DNA of 53,077 nt, from positions 1 to 53,077 of IMG/VR virus record IMGVR_UViG_3300045996_001542. The stretch is one strand, 5' to 3'. The position numbers and the translations under genes are program-made. Positions 38,995 through 45,558 of the stretch are shown here, piece after piece. The notes under the pieces are model-generated. The model was given only the letters and a program-made list of their open reading frames with translations, was not told where the DNA came from and ran no database searches. Origin of the DNA: a virus. Position 1 is the first letter of the stretch; each line of letters opens with the position of its first letter.

Positions 38995-39138
38995 TCAGCC
39001 CAGGATCAGGGTGAGCACGGTGCCCAGGAACAGGCCGATCGTGATCCAGATGAACATCTTCAAGGCCACCGTCGCGGCGGCATGACCGGCGTGGCTGACG
39101 CGGGCGGCGTGCCGGGTCATGCCCGGCGTGCGGGTCAT
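38995..39138 (-). CDS. Small membrane protein, 47 aa
   Basis: ATG 39138 follows GGGAGGTAAGGG and overlaps the upstream stop (ATGA). A short basic N-terminus with His residues (TRHAARVSHAGHA) precedes one hydrophobic helix (MFIWITIGLFLGTVLTLILG). A single-pass small membrane protein; it could modulate host envelope functions. Unassigned. Confidence 0.6.
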   Translation of the reverse strand: MTRTPGMTRHAARVSHAGHAAATVALKMFIWITIGLFLGTVLTLILG

Positions 39139-39404
39139 CCCTTACCTCCCTTGTCCGCCGTGACCAGGTCCTCGGCGGCCCCGGCGGTGGTGGCCGGCTC
39201 GGGCTCGACGACGACGTCGGGGCCGGTGGCCGCCCAGATCACGGCCGACCGGGTGACGTAGTGCTGCTCGGTGGGGTCGCTGTCCGGGATGTACAGCACG
39301 CGCTCGGAGCCGTTGCGGTAGGTGTTGACGAACTCCGCCGCGACCTCCTCGTCCAGCCCGGTCGTCTCGATCGAACCGCACGCGGTCATGATGCACAGCT
39401 TCAC
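39135..39404 (-). CDS. Hypothetical protein, 89 aa
   Basis: GTG 39404 with AAGGAGG upstream. Begins KLCIMTACGSIETTGLDEEVAAEF and contains an RVLYIPDSDPTEQHYV strand; the C-terminus is Ala/Glu/Thr-rich and disordered. Small single-domain protein, unknown function, coupled to both neighbours. Confidence 0.6.
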   Translation of the reverse strand: MKLCIMTACGSIETTGLDEEVAAEFVNTYRNGSERVLYIPDSDPTEQHYVTRSAVIWAATGPDVVVEPEPATTAGAAEDLVTADKGGKG

Positions 39405-39688
39405 GACGCCTCCTTCGAAGGCTCAGCCTCAGGCTGGTTGCCCGCGGAGACCTTCTCCGTGGGCGCCTGAGGCGTGGTTGCGGCCCTGCGGGTGGAACTG
39501 CCCGGCGACCCCTTGGTGGGGCGCTTACGGGAGGTGTTACGTGCCGGCGCCGGGTCCTTCTTCGGCGCGGGGTCCTCGAGCCCGGCGTCCAGGTCCCGGA
39601 ACTTTGCCTGCATCGCGGTCCAGCGCGGCGCCAGCTCGTCCCAGATCGGCGTATCGGCGGCGAGGTCGGGCGCGGGTGTGTTCGTCAT
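39401..39688 (-). CDS. Hypothetical protein with Pro/Ala/Lys-rich tail, 95 aa
   Basis: ATG 39688 overlaps the HNH stop. The first 40 residues are acidic and helical (PIWDELAPRWTAMQAKFRDLDAG); the rest is a low-complexity basic tail (PKKDPAPARNTSRKRPTKG). Looks like a short DNA- or protein-binding adaptor. No family recognised. Confidence 0.55.
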   Translation of the reverse strand: MTNTPAPDLAADTPIWDELAPRWTAMQAKFRDLDAGLEDPAPKKDPAPARNTSRKRPTKGSPGSSTRRAATTPQAPTEKVSAGNQPEAEPSKEAS

Positions 39689-40029
39689 GCGGGGTCCCCG
39701 GTGGTGATGGGCGCGGGCGTCACGTTTCCCTCGTCGTCCAGCAGCACCCAGGCCCCGGTGAACGTCATCAGGGGGGTGGTGGGGGCGGCGTCGGCCAGCC
39801 AGGGCGGCACGATGTACCCGGTCAGCTTCGAGACGAGCGGGTTGAGCGTCACGTCGCGGTGGCAGTCGTGGCACAGCAGGACGATGTTGGAGCGGCGGTG
39901 CCCGCCGTCGCGGCGGCGTACCCGGTGGTGCTGTTCCGTGCCGGCCATGCCGCACCGCACGCACCGGTAGTGGTCACGCTCGTTGATCTGGCGGCGCACT
40001 TTCGTGGGGATCTGGGTGTTCTTGCCCAT
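39685..40029 (-). CDS. HNH endonuclease, 114 aa
   Basis: ATG 40029 follows GGAGGCG. The compact HNH core is complete: CVRCG (C23, C26), TEQHHRVRRRDGGHRRSN (H34/H35, N48) and LCHDCHRDV (C53, C56, H57), with the zinc-binding cysteine pairs on either side. The C-terminal 50 residues are a small beta region. Small HNH enzymes of this kind help cos cleavage in some phages when beside the terminase; here it is far from terL, so a nicking, homing or host-attack role is as likely. Confidence 0.8.
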   Translation of the reverse strand: MGKNTQIPTKVRRQINERDHYRCVRCGMAGTEQHHRVRRRDGGHRRSNIVLLCHDCHRDVTLNPLVSKLTGYIVPPWLADAAPTTPLMTFTGAWVLLDDEGNVTPAPITTGDPA

Positions 40030-40171
40030 GATCGCCTCCGCGCGCCGGTTGTTGCTTCTCGATGAAACGGTGCCCGAAAACCTTCCGGTGCGCCTCCCGA
40101 GACGCGTCCGAGGGCCCGCACCACCCGCCGCACGCGCAGATCCTCAGCCCGGAGTCGGCGTTCTCGTTCAT
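39974..40171 (-). CDS. Small Cys/His-rich protein, 65 aa
   Basis: ATG 40171 overlaps the previous stop (ATGA) and the frame runs 56 bases into the HNH gene. Contains CACGGWC (C12, C14, C18) and later His residues (REAHRKVFGHRF), a possible zinc site. The terminal 20 residues are read from DNA shared with the HNH start and have lower confidence. Confidence 0.5.
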   Translation of the reverse strand: MNENADSGLRICACGGWCGPSDASREAHRKVFGHRFIEKQQPARGGDHGQEHPDPHESAPPDQRA

Positions 40172-40380
40172 GCCCGGCCCCGGCGGCGTCGCGGGCGGCT
40201 GGCACGCGAGGCGCCGATCCGGTCGGGGATGGCCGCGCCGACGGCGGGCGCGCACTGCTGGGTGTGGACCCAGGTCGGTTTCCCGTTGGGGTCGGTCCAT
40301 GCGGTGATCAGCTCGCGACGTCGTATGACGGCGTCGCAGACCGGGCACTGCGTAGGGAACCGTGCGCGGATGGTGGTCAT
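40168..40380 (-). CDS. Zinc-binding protein, 70 aa
   Basis: ATG 40380 overlaps the previous stop. Core RFPTQCPVCDAVIRRRELITAW and WVHTQQCAP gives a CxxC..H..C zinc site, ending in an Arg-rich tail (RASRPRRRRGRA) that suggests nucleic acid binding. Such a fold is common in small phage and actinobacterial proteins; the role is unknown. Confidence 0.6.
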   Translation of the reverse strand: MTTIRARFPTQCPVCDAVIRRRELITAWTDPNGKPTWVHTQQCAPAVGAAIPDRIGASRASRPRRRRGRA

Positions 40381-40652
40381 GCCTCGCTCCCCGAGCGGCC
40401 CTGCGCGACGTCGCACATCGCGATGATGTCCTCGGCGAAGGAGCGCATGACCTCCGGGTCGAACGTGGCGTCCAGGTGGTTCGTCCTTCCCGCCCAGAAC
40501 TCCAGGCGCACCGACCCGGGGGCCTGGCGTAGCCCGGCGGGGAAGTTCGGGGTGAACCCGGTCACCCGCATCCTGGTCCCGTTGGCTACACCGGCGACAC
40601 GGACGTCCATCTCGTCCCACACGGCGAACCAGCTGTCGTGGTCGGCCGTCAT
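40377..40652 (-). CDS. Hypothetical protein, 91 aa
   Basis: ATG 40652. Alternating short strands and turns (FAVWDEMDVRVAGVANGTRMRVTGF, SVRLEFWAGRTNHLDATF) and a terminal acidic helix (MRSFAEDIIAMCDVA). A small soluble alpha/beta protein tightly coupled to both neighbours. Not recognised. Confidence 0.6.
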   Translation of the reverse strand: MTADHDSWFAVWDEMDVRVAGVANGTRMRVTGFTPNFPAGLRQAPGSVRLEFWAGRTNHLDATFDPEVMRSFAEDIIAMCDVAQGRSGSEA

Positions 40653-41086
40653 ACCAGGCCCCGCAGGTGCGGCATGTTCTTCGCGGTCCGCTTCGCGTTC
40701 AGGGACGCGATGCCGCTCTTGGTGGCGTCGCGGTGCGCCTCGAACTCCTCACGGTGGGCCTCGACCAGCGCGGCCAGGGCGTGCAGGGTGGCGGTGGCGA
40801 TGTCCCGGCCGCCGTCGCTGATGTACCGGGTGCGGCCGAGCCAGTCCAGGGCGATGTCGGTCGCGTTCGTCTCCCAGCTGCCCTGGGTGTACTTCGCGCG
40901 CTCGGTGCAGTTCTGGCAGTAGTCGTACGCGGCGCGGCGCTGCCCCTGGCGCTTGACCAGCGCGGCGTACGCGTCCGCGGTGCCCATCTTGGCCACATCG
41001 ACGATGAGGCGCCCGCAGTGCGTGTACCGGATCTCCTCCCACGGCGGGACGGCCCGGGGCAGGTGGGCGACGGGCTGGTCAGGCAT
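40649..41086 (-). CDS. Hypothetical protein with CxxC knuckle, 145 aa
   Basis: ATG 41086. Mostly helical, with an early Cys (YTHCGRL, C24) and a CQNC pair (about 57-60) that together may hold zinc. The second half is a run of helices (IATATLHALAALVEAHREEFEAHRDATKSGIASL). Overlaps the following gene by 8 bp. Unknown function. Confidence 0.6.
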   Translation of the reverse strand: MPDQPVAHLPRAVPPWEEIRYTHCGRLIVDVAKMGTADAYAALVKRQGQRRAAYDYCQNCTERAKYTQGSWETNATDIALDWLGRTRYISDGGRDIATATLHALAALVEAHREEFEAHRDATKSGIASLNAKRTAKNMPHLRGLV

Positions 41087-41261
41087 GCGGGGCCTCCGGG
41101 TCGGGACGGCGGGACTGGACGGCGTTCGGGCGCCCGGCCCGGTAGGCGTCGCAGGGCCACGGCATGACGCAGACCCAGCACACTAGCTCGGTGTCGTTGG
41201 TGCCGTACACGCTCACCGTGATCGGCGCGCACGCGTTCGCCTCGTCCCACCGGTCCGTCAT
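41079..41261 (-). CDS. Small Cys-containing protein, 60 aa
   Basis: ATG 41261 overlaps the previous stop (ATGA). Contains a CWVCVMPWPCDAYRAGRP cluster that could bind zinc or iron. Soluble, short and coupled to both neighbours; role unknown. Confidence 0.55.
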   Translation of the reverse strand: MTDRWDEANACAPITVSVYGTNDTELVCWVCVMPWPCDAYRAGRPNAVQSRRPDPEAPHA

Positions 41262-41527
41262 GGGCGGTCTCCCGTGGGCTGGTCGGCGATGGGCCGTTCC
41301 CACAACGGCAAGCCGTCCTCGGGGCCGACCTCCTCGGAGAACTCGACCTTGGGCGCGCCCGGGTAGGCGTGCGTGCCGAACATGAACCACCCGGCGGGCG
41401 GTGGCCGGAAGTGGGCGGAGCAGTGGTACTTGCAGCCATCACAGGCGCAGCGGCACGTATTGGGGTCGGTCTCGTGCCCGGGGCATGTGTCCGGGTCGGG
41501 CGGCGGGGGTGCGTAACCGTTACGCAT
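41258..41527 (-). CDS. Cys-rich small protein starting inside dyad site 4, 89 aa
   Basis: ATG 41527 abuts the dyad, whose bases encode the second to sixth residues (MRNGYA). AGGGAAAG lies upstream. A Cys/His cluster CPGHETDPNTCRCACDGCKYHC gives six closely spaced cysteines, likely a metal-binding unit; the rest (FGTHAYPGAPKVEFSEEVG) is a small beta region. Binding of a repressor to the dyad would cover the start codon. Confidence 0.6.
   Translation of the reverse strand: MRNGYAPPPPDPDTCPGHETDPNTCRCACDGCKYHCSAHFRPPPAGWFMFGTHAYPGAPKVEFSEEVGPEDGLPLWERPIADQPTGDRP
41510..41526. promoter_or_regulatory. Dyad operator site 4
   Basis: TGCGTAACCGTTACGCA, perfect. It lies inside a tightly packed operon and covers codons 1-6 of the leftward gene starting at 41527. 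Confidence 0.65.
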
Positions 41528-41967
41528 CAGAACAACTTTCCCTGGTCGGGGTGGACGGGGTTCACGGGCTGCACGGCCGCGTCGTCCAGCCAGAGCCGGT
41601 CGCCGTCCAGCCGCCACACGATCGTGGGGATCGCTTTCTTGCGCGCCTCGGACAGGCACCCGGACGCTCCGGTGGACTGGTCGCGGATGAACACGACGCA
41701 CACGTCCGCGCCGAGGTAGGCCATGCGCCGGTTGCGGATCGCGCCGGCCAGGTGGCGCCCGTACCGGGCCCAGTCGGCGGGGTGGCGCTCCACGTCCCAC
41801 CCGCGTTTGCGCGCCAGGAGGTCGGCGTAGTGGTCCGCGCCCGTGCGGCACGCGCCGTGCACGACGACGACCTGCCGCGCGGGGGTCTCGCCCACGACCT
41901 GGTCCAGCACCGTGGCGATCGTGGTGGCGTCGACCCAGTCCCGAGACCCCGCGACCAGGAGCCTCAT
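41527..41967 (-). CDS. SLOG-superfamily (YspA/DprA-like) nucleotide-binding protein
   Basis: 146 residues from ATG 41967; longer upstream starts read poor sequence. Rossmann-type SLOG features: MRLLVAGSRDWVDATTI, VVVVHGACRTGADHYAD (glycine-rich ligand loop), IRNRRMAYLGADVCVVFI and a final strand IPTIVWRLDGDR. SLOG proteins bind or make nucleotide-derived ligands; in phages, relatives occur near DNA-modification and anti-defence genes. The ligand is not known here. Confidence 0.75.
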   Translation of the reverse strand: MRLLVAGSRDWVDATTIATVLDQVVGETPARQVVVVHGACRTGADHYADLLARKRGWDVERHPADWARYGRHLAGAIRNRRMAYLGADVCVVFIRDQSTGASGCLSEARKKAIPTIVWRLDGDRLWLDDAAVQPVNPVHPDQGKLF

Positions 41968-42911
41968 GAGGGTGAGAACTCCGCCATGCGGCGGATCGCC
42001 CCGAAGTCGATCCCGTCGAGGCTGGGCCCGACGTCCGCCGGGGCACCGACACGGCACTGCGGGCACATCGTCACACCGTTGCCCGGGTGCGGACGGTCAC
42101 CACCTGGCTGCCCGTGCGGGCACTCGGGCATGGTCCCCAGAAGCTCCAGGTCCTCCGCGAGCCGCTGGACACGAAGTTCCCCAGCGCGCTCGTAGGCACG
42201 GCCCGCGAGGGTGCAGCCGCGGCAGTTCTCGCCACCTCCGGACGCGGGGGGGTTGGGCTTGTCCTGATGCCGGGTGCACTGGTTCGGGTAGGCCGGCGCG
42301 GCGAAGCCGCCGCCGTTCGTCGGGTCGATCGCCGTTCGCTCCGTCGCCGTCTCGCGCGTTACGGAAGGTGACGAAGCAGAAGAAGTCTCCACGCGCTGAT
42401 CAGACCTGGCGGCTCCGCCGCCGGTCCTCTTCGTACGACCAGTCTTCGTACGACCAGTATTTGTAGTTCTCTTTCTTTGTAGTGGCTGGCCAACCGGATC
42501 CGGTTCAACCGGATCCGGCTTAACCGGATCCGGATTTCCAGGACGCGGTGGGACCGTGTCCGGATTTCCAGGACGCGGTACCTCGTCCTCGGGCAGGGGC
42601 GCCTCGATGTCGATGGCAGGATCGTCGGTGACGTAGTACTCCAGGCTCTCGAACCTGCCGCCCTTGCGGACCCCGGTCCGCGTCACGTACCCGGCCTCGA
42701 TCAGCTCGTTGAGGGCAGTCGCGATGGCGTCACGCCCCTCGGTACCTTGCTCCGCGAGCTGACGGATGCTGGTCTTCCATCCCGGCGGCAGGCTCAAGAG
42801 GTAGGCCATGAGGCCACGCGCCCGGAACGACAGCGTGCTCTTGCGCAGCGCGCCGTTGGCGATGAGGGCGAAGTTGTCCGCCACACGGGCGGACCTGGTG
42901 ATCGTGGTCAT
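41964..42911 (-). CDS. Replication initiation protein-like, winged-HTH domain
   Basis: 315 residues from ATG 42911 (GGAGAGG upstream). Residues 10-85 form a winged HTH of phage replication-initiator type: LIANGALRKSTLSFRARGLMAYLLSLPPGWKTSIRQLAEQG and ALNELIEAGYVTRTGVRKGGRF. A central Pro/Thr-rich segment (about 105-165) is encoded by tandem DNA repeats that resemble an origin. The C-terminal third holds Cys/His clusters (CTRH, CRGC, CPHG, CPQC). Like lambda O, it may bind iterons within its own gene and load a helicase. First gene of the leftward early block. Confidence 0.65.
   Translation of the reverse strand: MTTITRSARVADNFALIANGALRKSTLSFRARGLMAYLLSLPPGWKTSIRQLAEQGTEGRDAIATALNELIEAGYVTRTGVRKGGRFESLEYYVTDDPAIDIEAPLPEDEVPRPGNPDTVPPRPGNPDPVKPDPVEPDPVGQPLQRKRTTNTGRTKTGRTKRTGGGAARSDQRVETSSASSPSVTRETATERTAIDPTNGGGFAAPAYPNQCTRHQDKPNPPASGGGENCRGCTLAGRAYERAGELRVQRLAEDLELLGTMPECPHGQPGGDRPHPGNGVTMCPQCRVGAPADVGPSLDGIDFGAIRRMAEFSPS
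42429..42579. repeat. Origin-like repeat cluster inside the initiator gene
   Basis: Reading the plus strand: two tandem 15-bp copies CTTCGTACGACCAGT (42429-42458); an AT-rich stretch of about 27 bp (42459-42485); three tandem 15-bp copies AACCGGATCCGG plus 3 bases (42492-42536), each with the palindrome CCGGATCCGG; and two copies of TCCGGATTTCCAGGACGCGG (42529-42548, 42559-42578) spaced 30 bp. The layout repeats / AT-rich / repeats within an initiator gene is that of lambdoid origins. Confidence 0.6.
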
Positions 42912-42915
42912 GAAG

Positions 42916-42940
42916 CCTCTCCGGGTATGGCTCGGAGAGG
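42916..42940 (-). promoter_or_regulatory. Hairpin covering the ribosome site of the initiator gene
   Basis: CCTCTCCG / CGGAGAGG, 8-bp perfect stem with a 9-base loop. On the leftward mRNA the 3' arm is the GGAGAGG Shine-Dalgarno, 4 bases before ATG 42911. Folding would block translation until the hairpin is opened. Confidence 0.5.
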
Positions 42941-42968
42941 AGGGTGCGACCAACCACGACCTGCGGCC

Positions 42969-42997
42969 CCAGGTTGTCCGAATTGCTGCTAACCTGG
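42969..42997. promoter_or_regulatory. Inverted repeat in the divergent control region
   Basis: CCAGGTT / AACCTGG separated by 15 bases, in the gene-free stretch 42912-43260 between the leftward initiator gene and the rightward lysis genes. Possible operator; promoters in both directions are expected here but none is convincing. Confidence 0.4.
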
Positions 42998-43039
42998 CCC
43001 CAGACGAGAGGGGGTCGTGATTGGTGCACGCTCCTCTTG

Positions 43040-43072
43040 TAGAGGTCCCGGGTTCTCCGCCCGGGGCCTCTA
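43040..43072 (+). terminator. Rho-independent terminator, possible end of a small RNA
   Basis: 13-bp stem TAGAGGTCCCGGG / CCCGGGGCCTCTA (one G-U pair), 7-base loop TTCTCCG, then CTCTTTT. This is the only terminator in the window with a clear U-run. It points rightward, although no rightward gene precedes it back to 42912, so it may end a small non-coding RNA antisense to the initiator leader. Confidence 0.65.
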
Positions 43073-43168
43073 CTCTTTTGTCTGCAATGCGTCTATCTAC
43101 TGTCTGCTCGCAGGTTACCGGTTCCTCACGTCCGCCGTGACCCGGAGGGTGAAACTCGTTTCCCACCA

Positions 43169-43189
43169 GGTGCGTAACCGTTACGCACC
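43169..43189. promoter_or_regulatory. Dyad operator site 5
   Basis: GGTGCGTAAC-C-GTTACGCACC, 10-bp perfect arms, 72 bases upstream of the endolysin start. Well placed to control the lysis operon. Confidence 0.7.
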
Positions 43190-43227
43190 GGGGATCCTGG
43201 AGAAGTAACCCGGGGCCGCACCGGACA

Positions 43228-43245
43228 GACCACGCTCGCGTGGTC
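43228..43245 (+). other. Hairpin before the endolysin ribosome site
   Basis: GACCACG / CGTGGTC with a 4-base loop, immediately followed by AAAGGGG, the ribosome site of the gene at 43261. Possible translational control or mRNA stabiliser. Confidence 0.4.
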
Positions 43246-43260
43246 CAAAGGGGCGCCCCC

Positions 43261-44085
43261 GTGGCGAGCAGCAACGGCAAACTCACCAAAGATGAGCGCA
43301 CACCGCTCAAGTCCGCCCCCGGGCAGGAACTCGAAGAGGACGGCGCCGCGTCCTGGGACCGCCTGTGGGACGCGATGGTCTCCACGTACGCGTGGCCCAT
43401 GGTCCTGACCGACTCCTACCGGCCGCTGGAGGTCCAGCAGGAGATCTTCCTCGACCGGTACCGCCCGGCCGCGACCGGGTCCGGGCCGTTCAACGACGTC
43501 CGCAGCTACAACGGCCGCCGGTACGTCCGCGTGACCGGCGCCGCCGCCGCCGTCCCGGGCACCTCGAAGCACGGCTGGGGTCGCGCCGTCGACATCGCCG
43601 GCGTCGGCGACTTCCACAGCGCCCGGTACCGGGCGCTGGTCGAGCTGGCACCCCACTTCGGGTGGTCGAACGCCGCCGGGCGCACCATCGGGGAGTACTG
43701 GCACTGGGAGTTCACCGCGGCGAACGACAAGTCCGCCGACGAGCCGACGCCTCGCCCGCTCGAGGTCACGCGCGACGACATCAAGGCCATGCAGCGCGCC
43801 GTCCACGTGGAGGACGACGGCCGGTGGGGTCCGAACACCGACAAGGCCACGATCAGCGTCCGTGAGGCGTCCCGCTGGGGCAAGGGCCAGTTCCCGTGGG
43901 GCTACGGCACCGTGCAGCGCGCCATGGGCCGCCCCGTGTCCGGCAAGTGGGGCCCGGCGGACATCGAGGCGCACGACGCCACCGTGGCGGCCATCCAGCG
44001 CGTCCTGGGTGTTGCCGACGACGGCGTCTGGGGCGAGCGGACCGAGTCCAAGTTCCAGCGCTTCCGCGCCGCCGCCCGGAAGTAG
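43261..44085 (+). CDS. Endolysin: M15-type peptidase plus peptidoglycan-binding repeats
   Basis: 274 residues from GTG 43261 (AGGGG 7 bases upstream; GTG 43240 is an alternative). The N-terminal domain is a zinc D,D-/L,D-peptidase: SYRPLEVQQEIFLDRY, the SKHGWGRAVDI motif (H104, D111) and YWHWEF (H148), giving the His/Asp/His metal site. The C-terminal half carries two peptidoglycan-binding units (DDGRWGPNTDKATI and DDGVWGERTESKFQRF). It cleaves peptide cross-links of the host wall at lysis. No signal peptide, so it needs a holin. Confidence 0.85.
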   Translation: MASSNGKLTKDERTPLKSAPGQELEEDGAASWDRLWDAMVSTYAWPMVLTDSYRPLEVQQEIFLDRYRPAATGSGPFNDVRSYNGRRYVRVTGAAAAVPGTSKHGWGRAVDIAGVGDFHSARYRALVELAPHFGWSNAAGRTIGEYWHWEFTAANDKSADEPTPRPLEVTRDDIKAMQRAVHVEDDGRWGPNTDKATISVREASRWGKGQFPWGYGTVQRAMGRPVSGKWGPADIEAHDATVAAIQRVLGVADDGVWGERTESKFQRFRAAARK

Positions 44086-44092
44086 AGGGACC

Positions 44093-44323
44093 ATGACCGA
44101 GGACACCGGTTCCGAGATCCTGCGCTACTTCGAGTACGCCCACCTGCCGCCCGGGATCATGATGGACACGTCCCGGGCGTTCCACGCCCAGGCGCAGCGC
44201 ATCGTCACGACCCTGCCCAGCTCCGTGGAGCGGTCCGCGGCACTGCGCCACCTCCTGGAGAGCAAGGATGCGGCCGTGCGCGCCGCGATGGACCTGACCG
44301 CAGAGGACCACTACACGCCGTGA
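44093..44323 (+). CDS. Conserved-type lysis-region protein, 76 aa
   Basis: ATG 44093, 8 bases after the endolysin stop, GAGGGA upstream. The sequence EILRYFEYAHLPPGIMMDTSRAF and RSAALRHLLESKDAAVRAAMDL is of a type widespread in actinophage lysis cassettes, next to holins, with unknown mechanism. Soluble and helical. Confidence 0.75.
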   Translation: MTEDTGSEILRYFEYAHLPPGIMMDTSRAFHAQAQRIVTTLPSSVERSAALRHLLESKDAAVRAAMDLTAEDHYTP

Positions 44324-44336
44324 GCAAGGAGTTCAG

Positions 44337-44531
44337 GTGACGACCGTGCGGGTGAGCAGCGACGTGCTGCGGACCGTGGCCGCTTTCCTCGTGCTGGCCG
44401 TCGGCCTCTACCGGATCGTCATCGATGGCCTCACCCCGGACAGCCTGGCCCTCCTGACCCCGGCCCTGGCTCTGCTGGCCGTGGACACCCACAAGCCCAG
44501 CAAGCCGTCGAGCAAGACCGAGGAGACCTGA
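44337..44531 (+). CDS. Holin candidate, 64 aa
   Basis: GTG 44337 follows AAGGAGTTCAG. Two hydrophobic helices (about 9-26, TVAAFLVLAVGLYRIVI; about 33-49, SLALLTPALALLAV) and a basic/polar C-terminus (HKPSKPSSKTEET) match small class II holins. It would form the membrane lesion that releases the endolysin. The call rests on topology and position. Confidence 0.65.
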   Translation: MTTVRVSSDVLRTVAAFLVLAVGLYRIVIDGLTPDSLALLTPALALLAVDTHKPSKPSSKTEET

Positions 44532-44792
44532 ATGGCTCTCAGCACCCGCACCCGCCGATGGATCGTGGCCCTGGCCATCCCACTTGGGGTGGTCCTGCTC
44601 TGGATCGGGTACGTCCAGGACCAGAAGCGCGACAACTACTACGACTGCCGCCAGTCCGCCATGGACACCCTGCACACCAGCTTGTCGCTGCACCTGGACC
44701 AGGGCCCGGAGGACCCCAAGATCTGGGTACCGGAGTGGGTCGAGGACTTCCACGACTGGCACACCATGCTGGCCATGTGCGAGAAGCCGTAG
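44532..44792 (+). CDS. Membrane-anchored lysis-region protein, 86 aa
   Basis: ATG 44532 directly after the holin candidate (AGGAGACCTGA upstream). Basic start (STRTRRW), one hydrophobic helix (IVALAIPLGVVLLWIGYV, about 10-27), then an extracytoplasmic domain with two cysteines (YDCRQS, AMCEKP) that could form a disulfide. It may be a second holin/antiholin or spanin-like factor. Confidence 0.6.
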   Translation: MALSTRTRRWIVALAIPLGVVLLWIGYVQDQKRDNYYDCRQSAMDTLHTSLSLHLDQGPEDPKIWVPEWVEDFHDWHTMLAMCEKP

Positions 44793-44836
44793 CCGCCCAT
44801 AACGGGCGTCCGGCCGCTGGGTGAAGTACCGTCCCG

Positions 44837-45322
44837 GTGGTGGAGTACACCCCTGACATGCCGGAGCACGTCCCGCCCTCGGACGACGTACGAGCCGCCG
44901 ACTTCCGCGCGAAGACCGCCCGCCGCATCCGCCGCGCGAAGTGGAAGCACCTCGCCTTCTGGTACATCGTGGCCGCCGGCGGCATCTGGTCCGGGTACCA
45001 GGTCACGGCGCTTGAGCTGTACTGGATGTACCCGTGGCTCACCGGCGTCTGGATCGCCGTGATCCTGATCTCGCAGACCGTCCACGCCGACCAGGTCTAC
45101 CGCATGGGCTACACGGCTGGCGTGACGATGGGGATGGTCGCGTCCCGCGAGATCTCCGCGCACGTCAGGTGGCATGCCGAGCGCGGCGAGGAGGCCTGCG
45201 ACGGGATCGGGGTCCGGGCCGTCGTCCCCCACATGTGGGAGCACCCGATCGTGCTCGAAGAGATCGGCCGCCAGCTGCCGGGCGTGTTCGACGACGACGA
45301 CGACGAAGAGCCCCGGTCATGA
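44837..45322 (+). CDS. Membrane protein, 161 aa
   Basis: GTG 44837 (or GTG 44840); no clear ribosome site, with TACCGT about 8 bases upstream as a possible -10 box. A basic amphipathic N-terminus (RRIRRAKWKH) precedes two hydrophobic helices (about 41-58 and 66-82) in a hairpin, then a long cytoplasmic helical domain ending in an acidic run (DDDDDEEP). Could affect host membrane or superinfection; not recognised. Confidence 0.6.
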   Translation: MVEYTPDMPEHVPPSDDVRAADFRAKTARRIRRAKWKHLAFWYIVAAGGIWSGYQVTALELYWMYPWLTGVWIAVILISQTVHADQVYRMGYTAGVTMGMVASREISAHVRWHAERGEEACDGIGVRAVVPHMWEHPIVLEEIGRQLPGVFDDDDDEEPRS

Positions 45323-45558
45323 ACGACCCCCTCGGGGCGCACCGGCGCAGGCCCACCCTCGCCGTCCGCCTGGCCCGCATCGCGCTGGGCGCCGCGTTCG
45401 CGACCGTGCAGATGTGGGCGGGGCTGGTCCTGGGCGACTCGCCGTTGGGCTGGGCGCTGATCATCATGGCGGGCTGGAACGCCGGCCTGGTCCTCGTCGG
45501 CCTCATCAGCCTGCGCGAGGCCTCATCGCCCAAGTGGGGAGAGGGGACGCCCCGATGA
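45319..45558 (+). CDS. Small two-helix membrane protein, 79 aa
   Basis: ATG 45319 overlaps the previous stop (ATGA). Basic N-terminus (HRRRPTLAVRLARI), then two hydrophobic segments (about 20-36 and 42-63, WALIIMAGWNAGLVLVGLISL). Another holin-like topology; with the 44337 and 44532 products there are three small membrane proteins in the cassette, and only experiment can tell which is the holin. Confidence 0.6.
   Translation: MNDPLGAHRRRPTLAVRLARIALGAAFATVQMWAGLVLGDSPLGWALIIMAGWNAGLVLVGLISLREASSPKWGEGTPR

Noticed and set aside
42492-42536. CRISPR-like array from the three 15-bp repeats.
   Set aside because: Units are directly adjacent with no spacers and lie inside a coding frame. No CRISPR array was seen anywhere in the window.
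43036-43075. Possible tRNA or attP fragment: the stem CCGGG-TTCTCCG-CCCGG resembles a T-arm with a 7-base loop.
   Set aside because: The loop lacks the invariant TTCRA pattern, and no acceptor, D or anticodon stems can be drawn. A following T-run makes a terminator the simpler reading.
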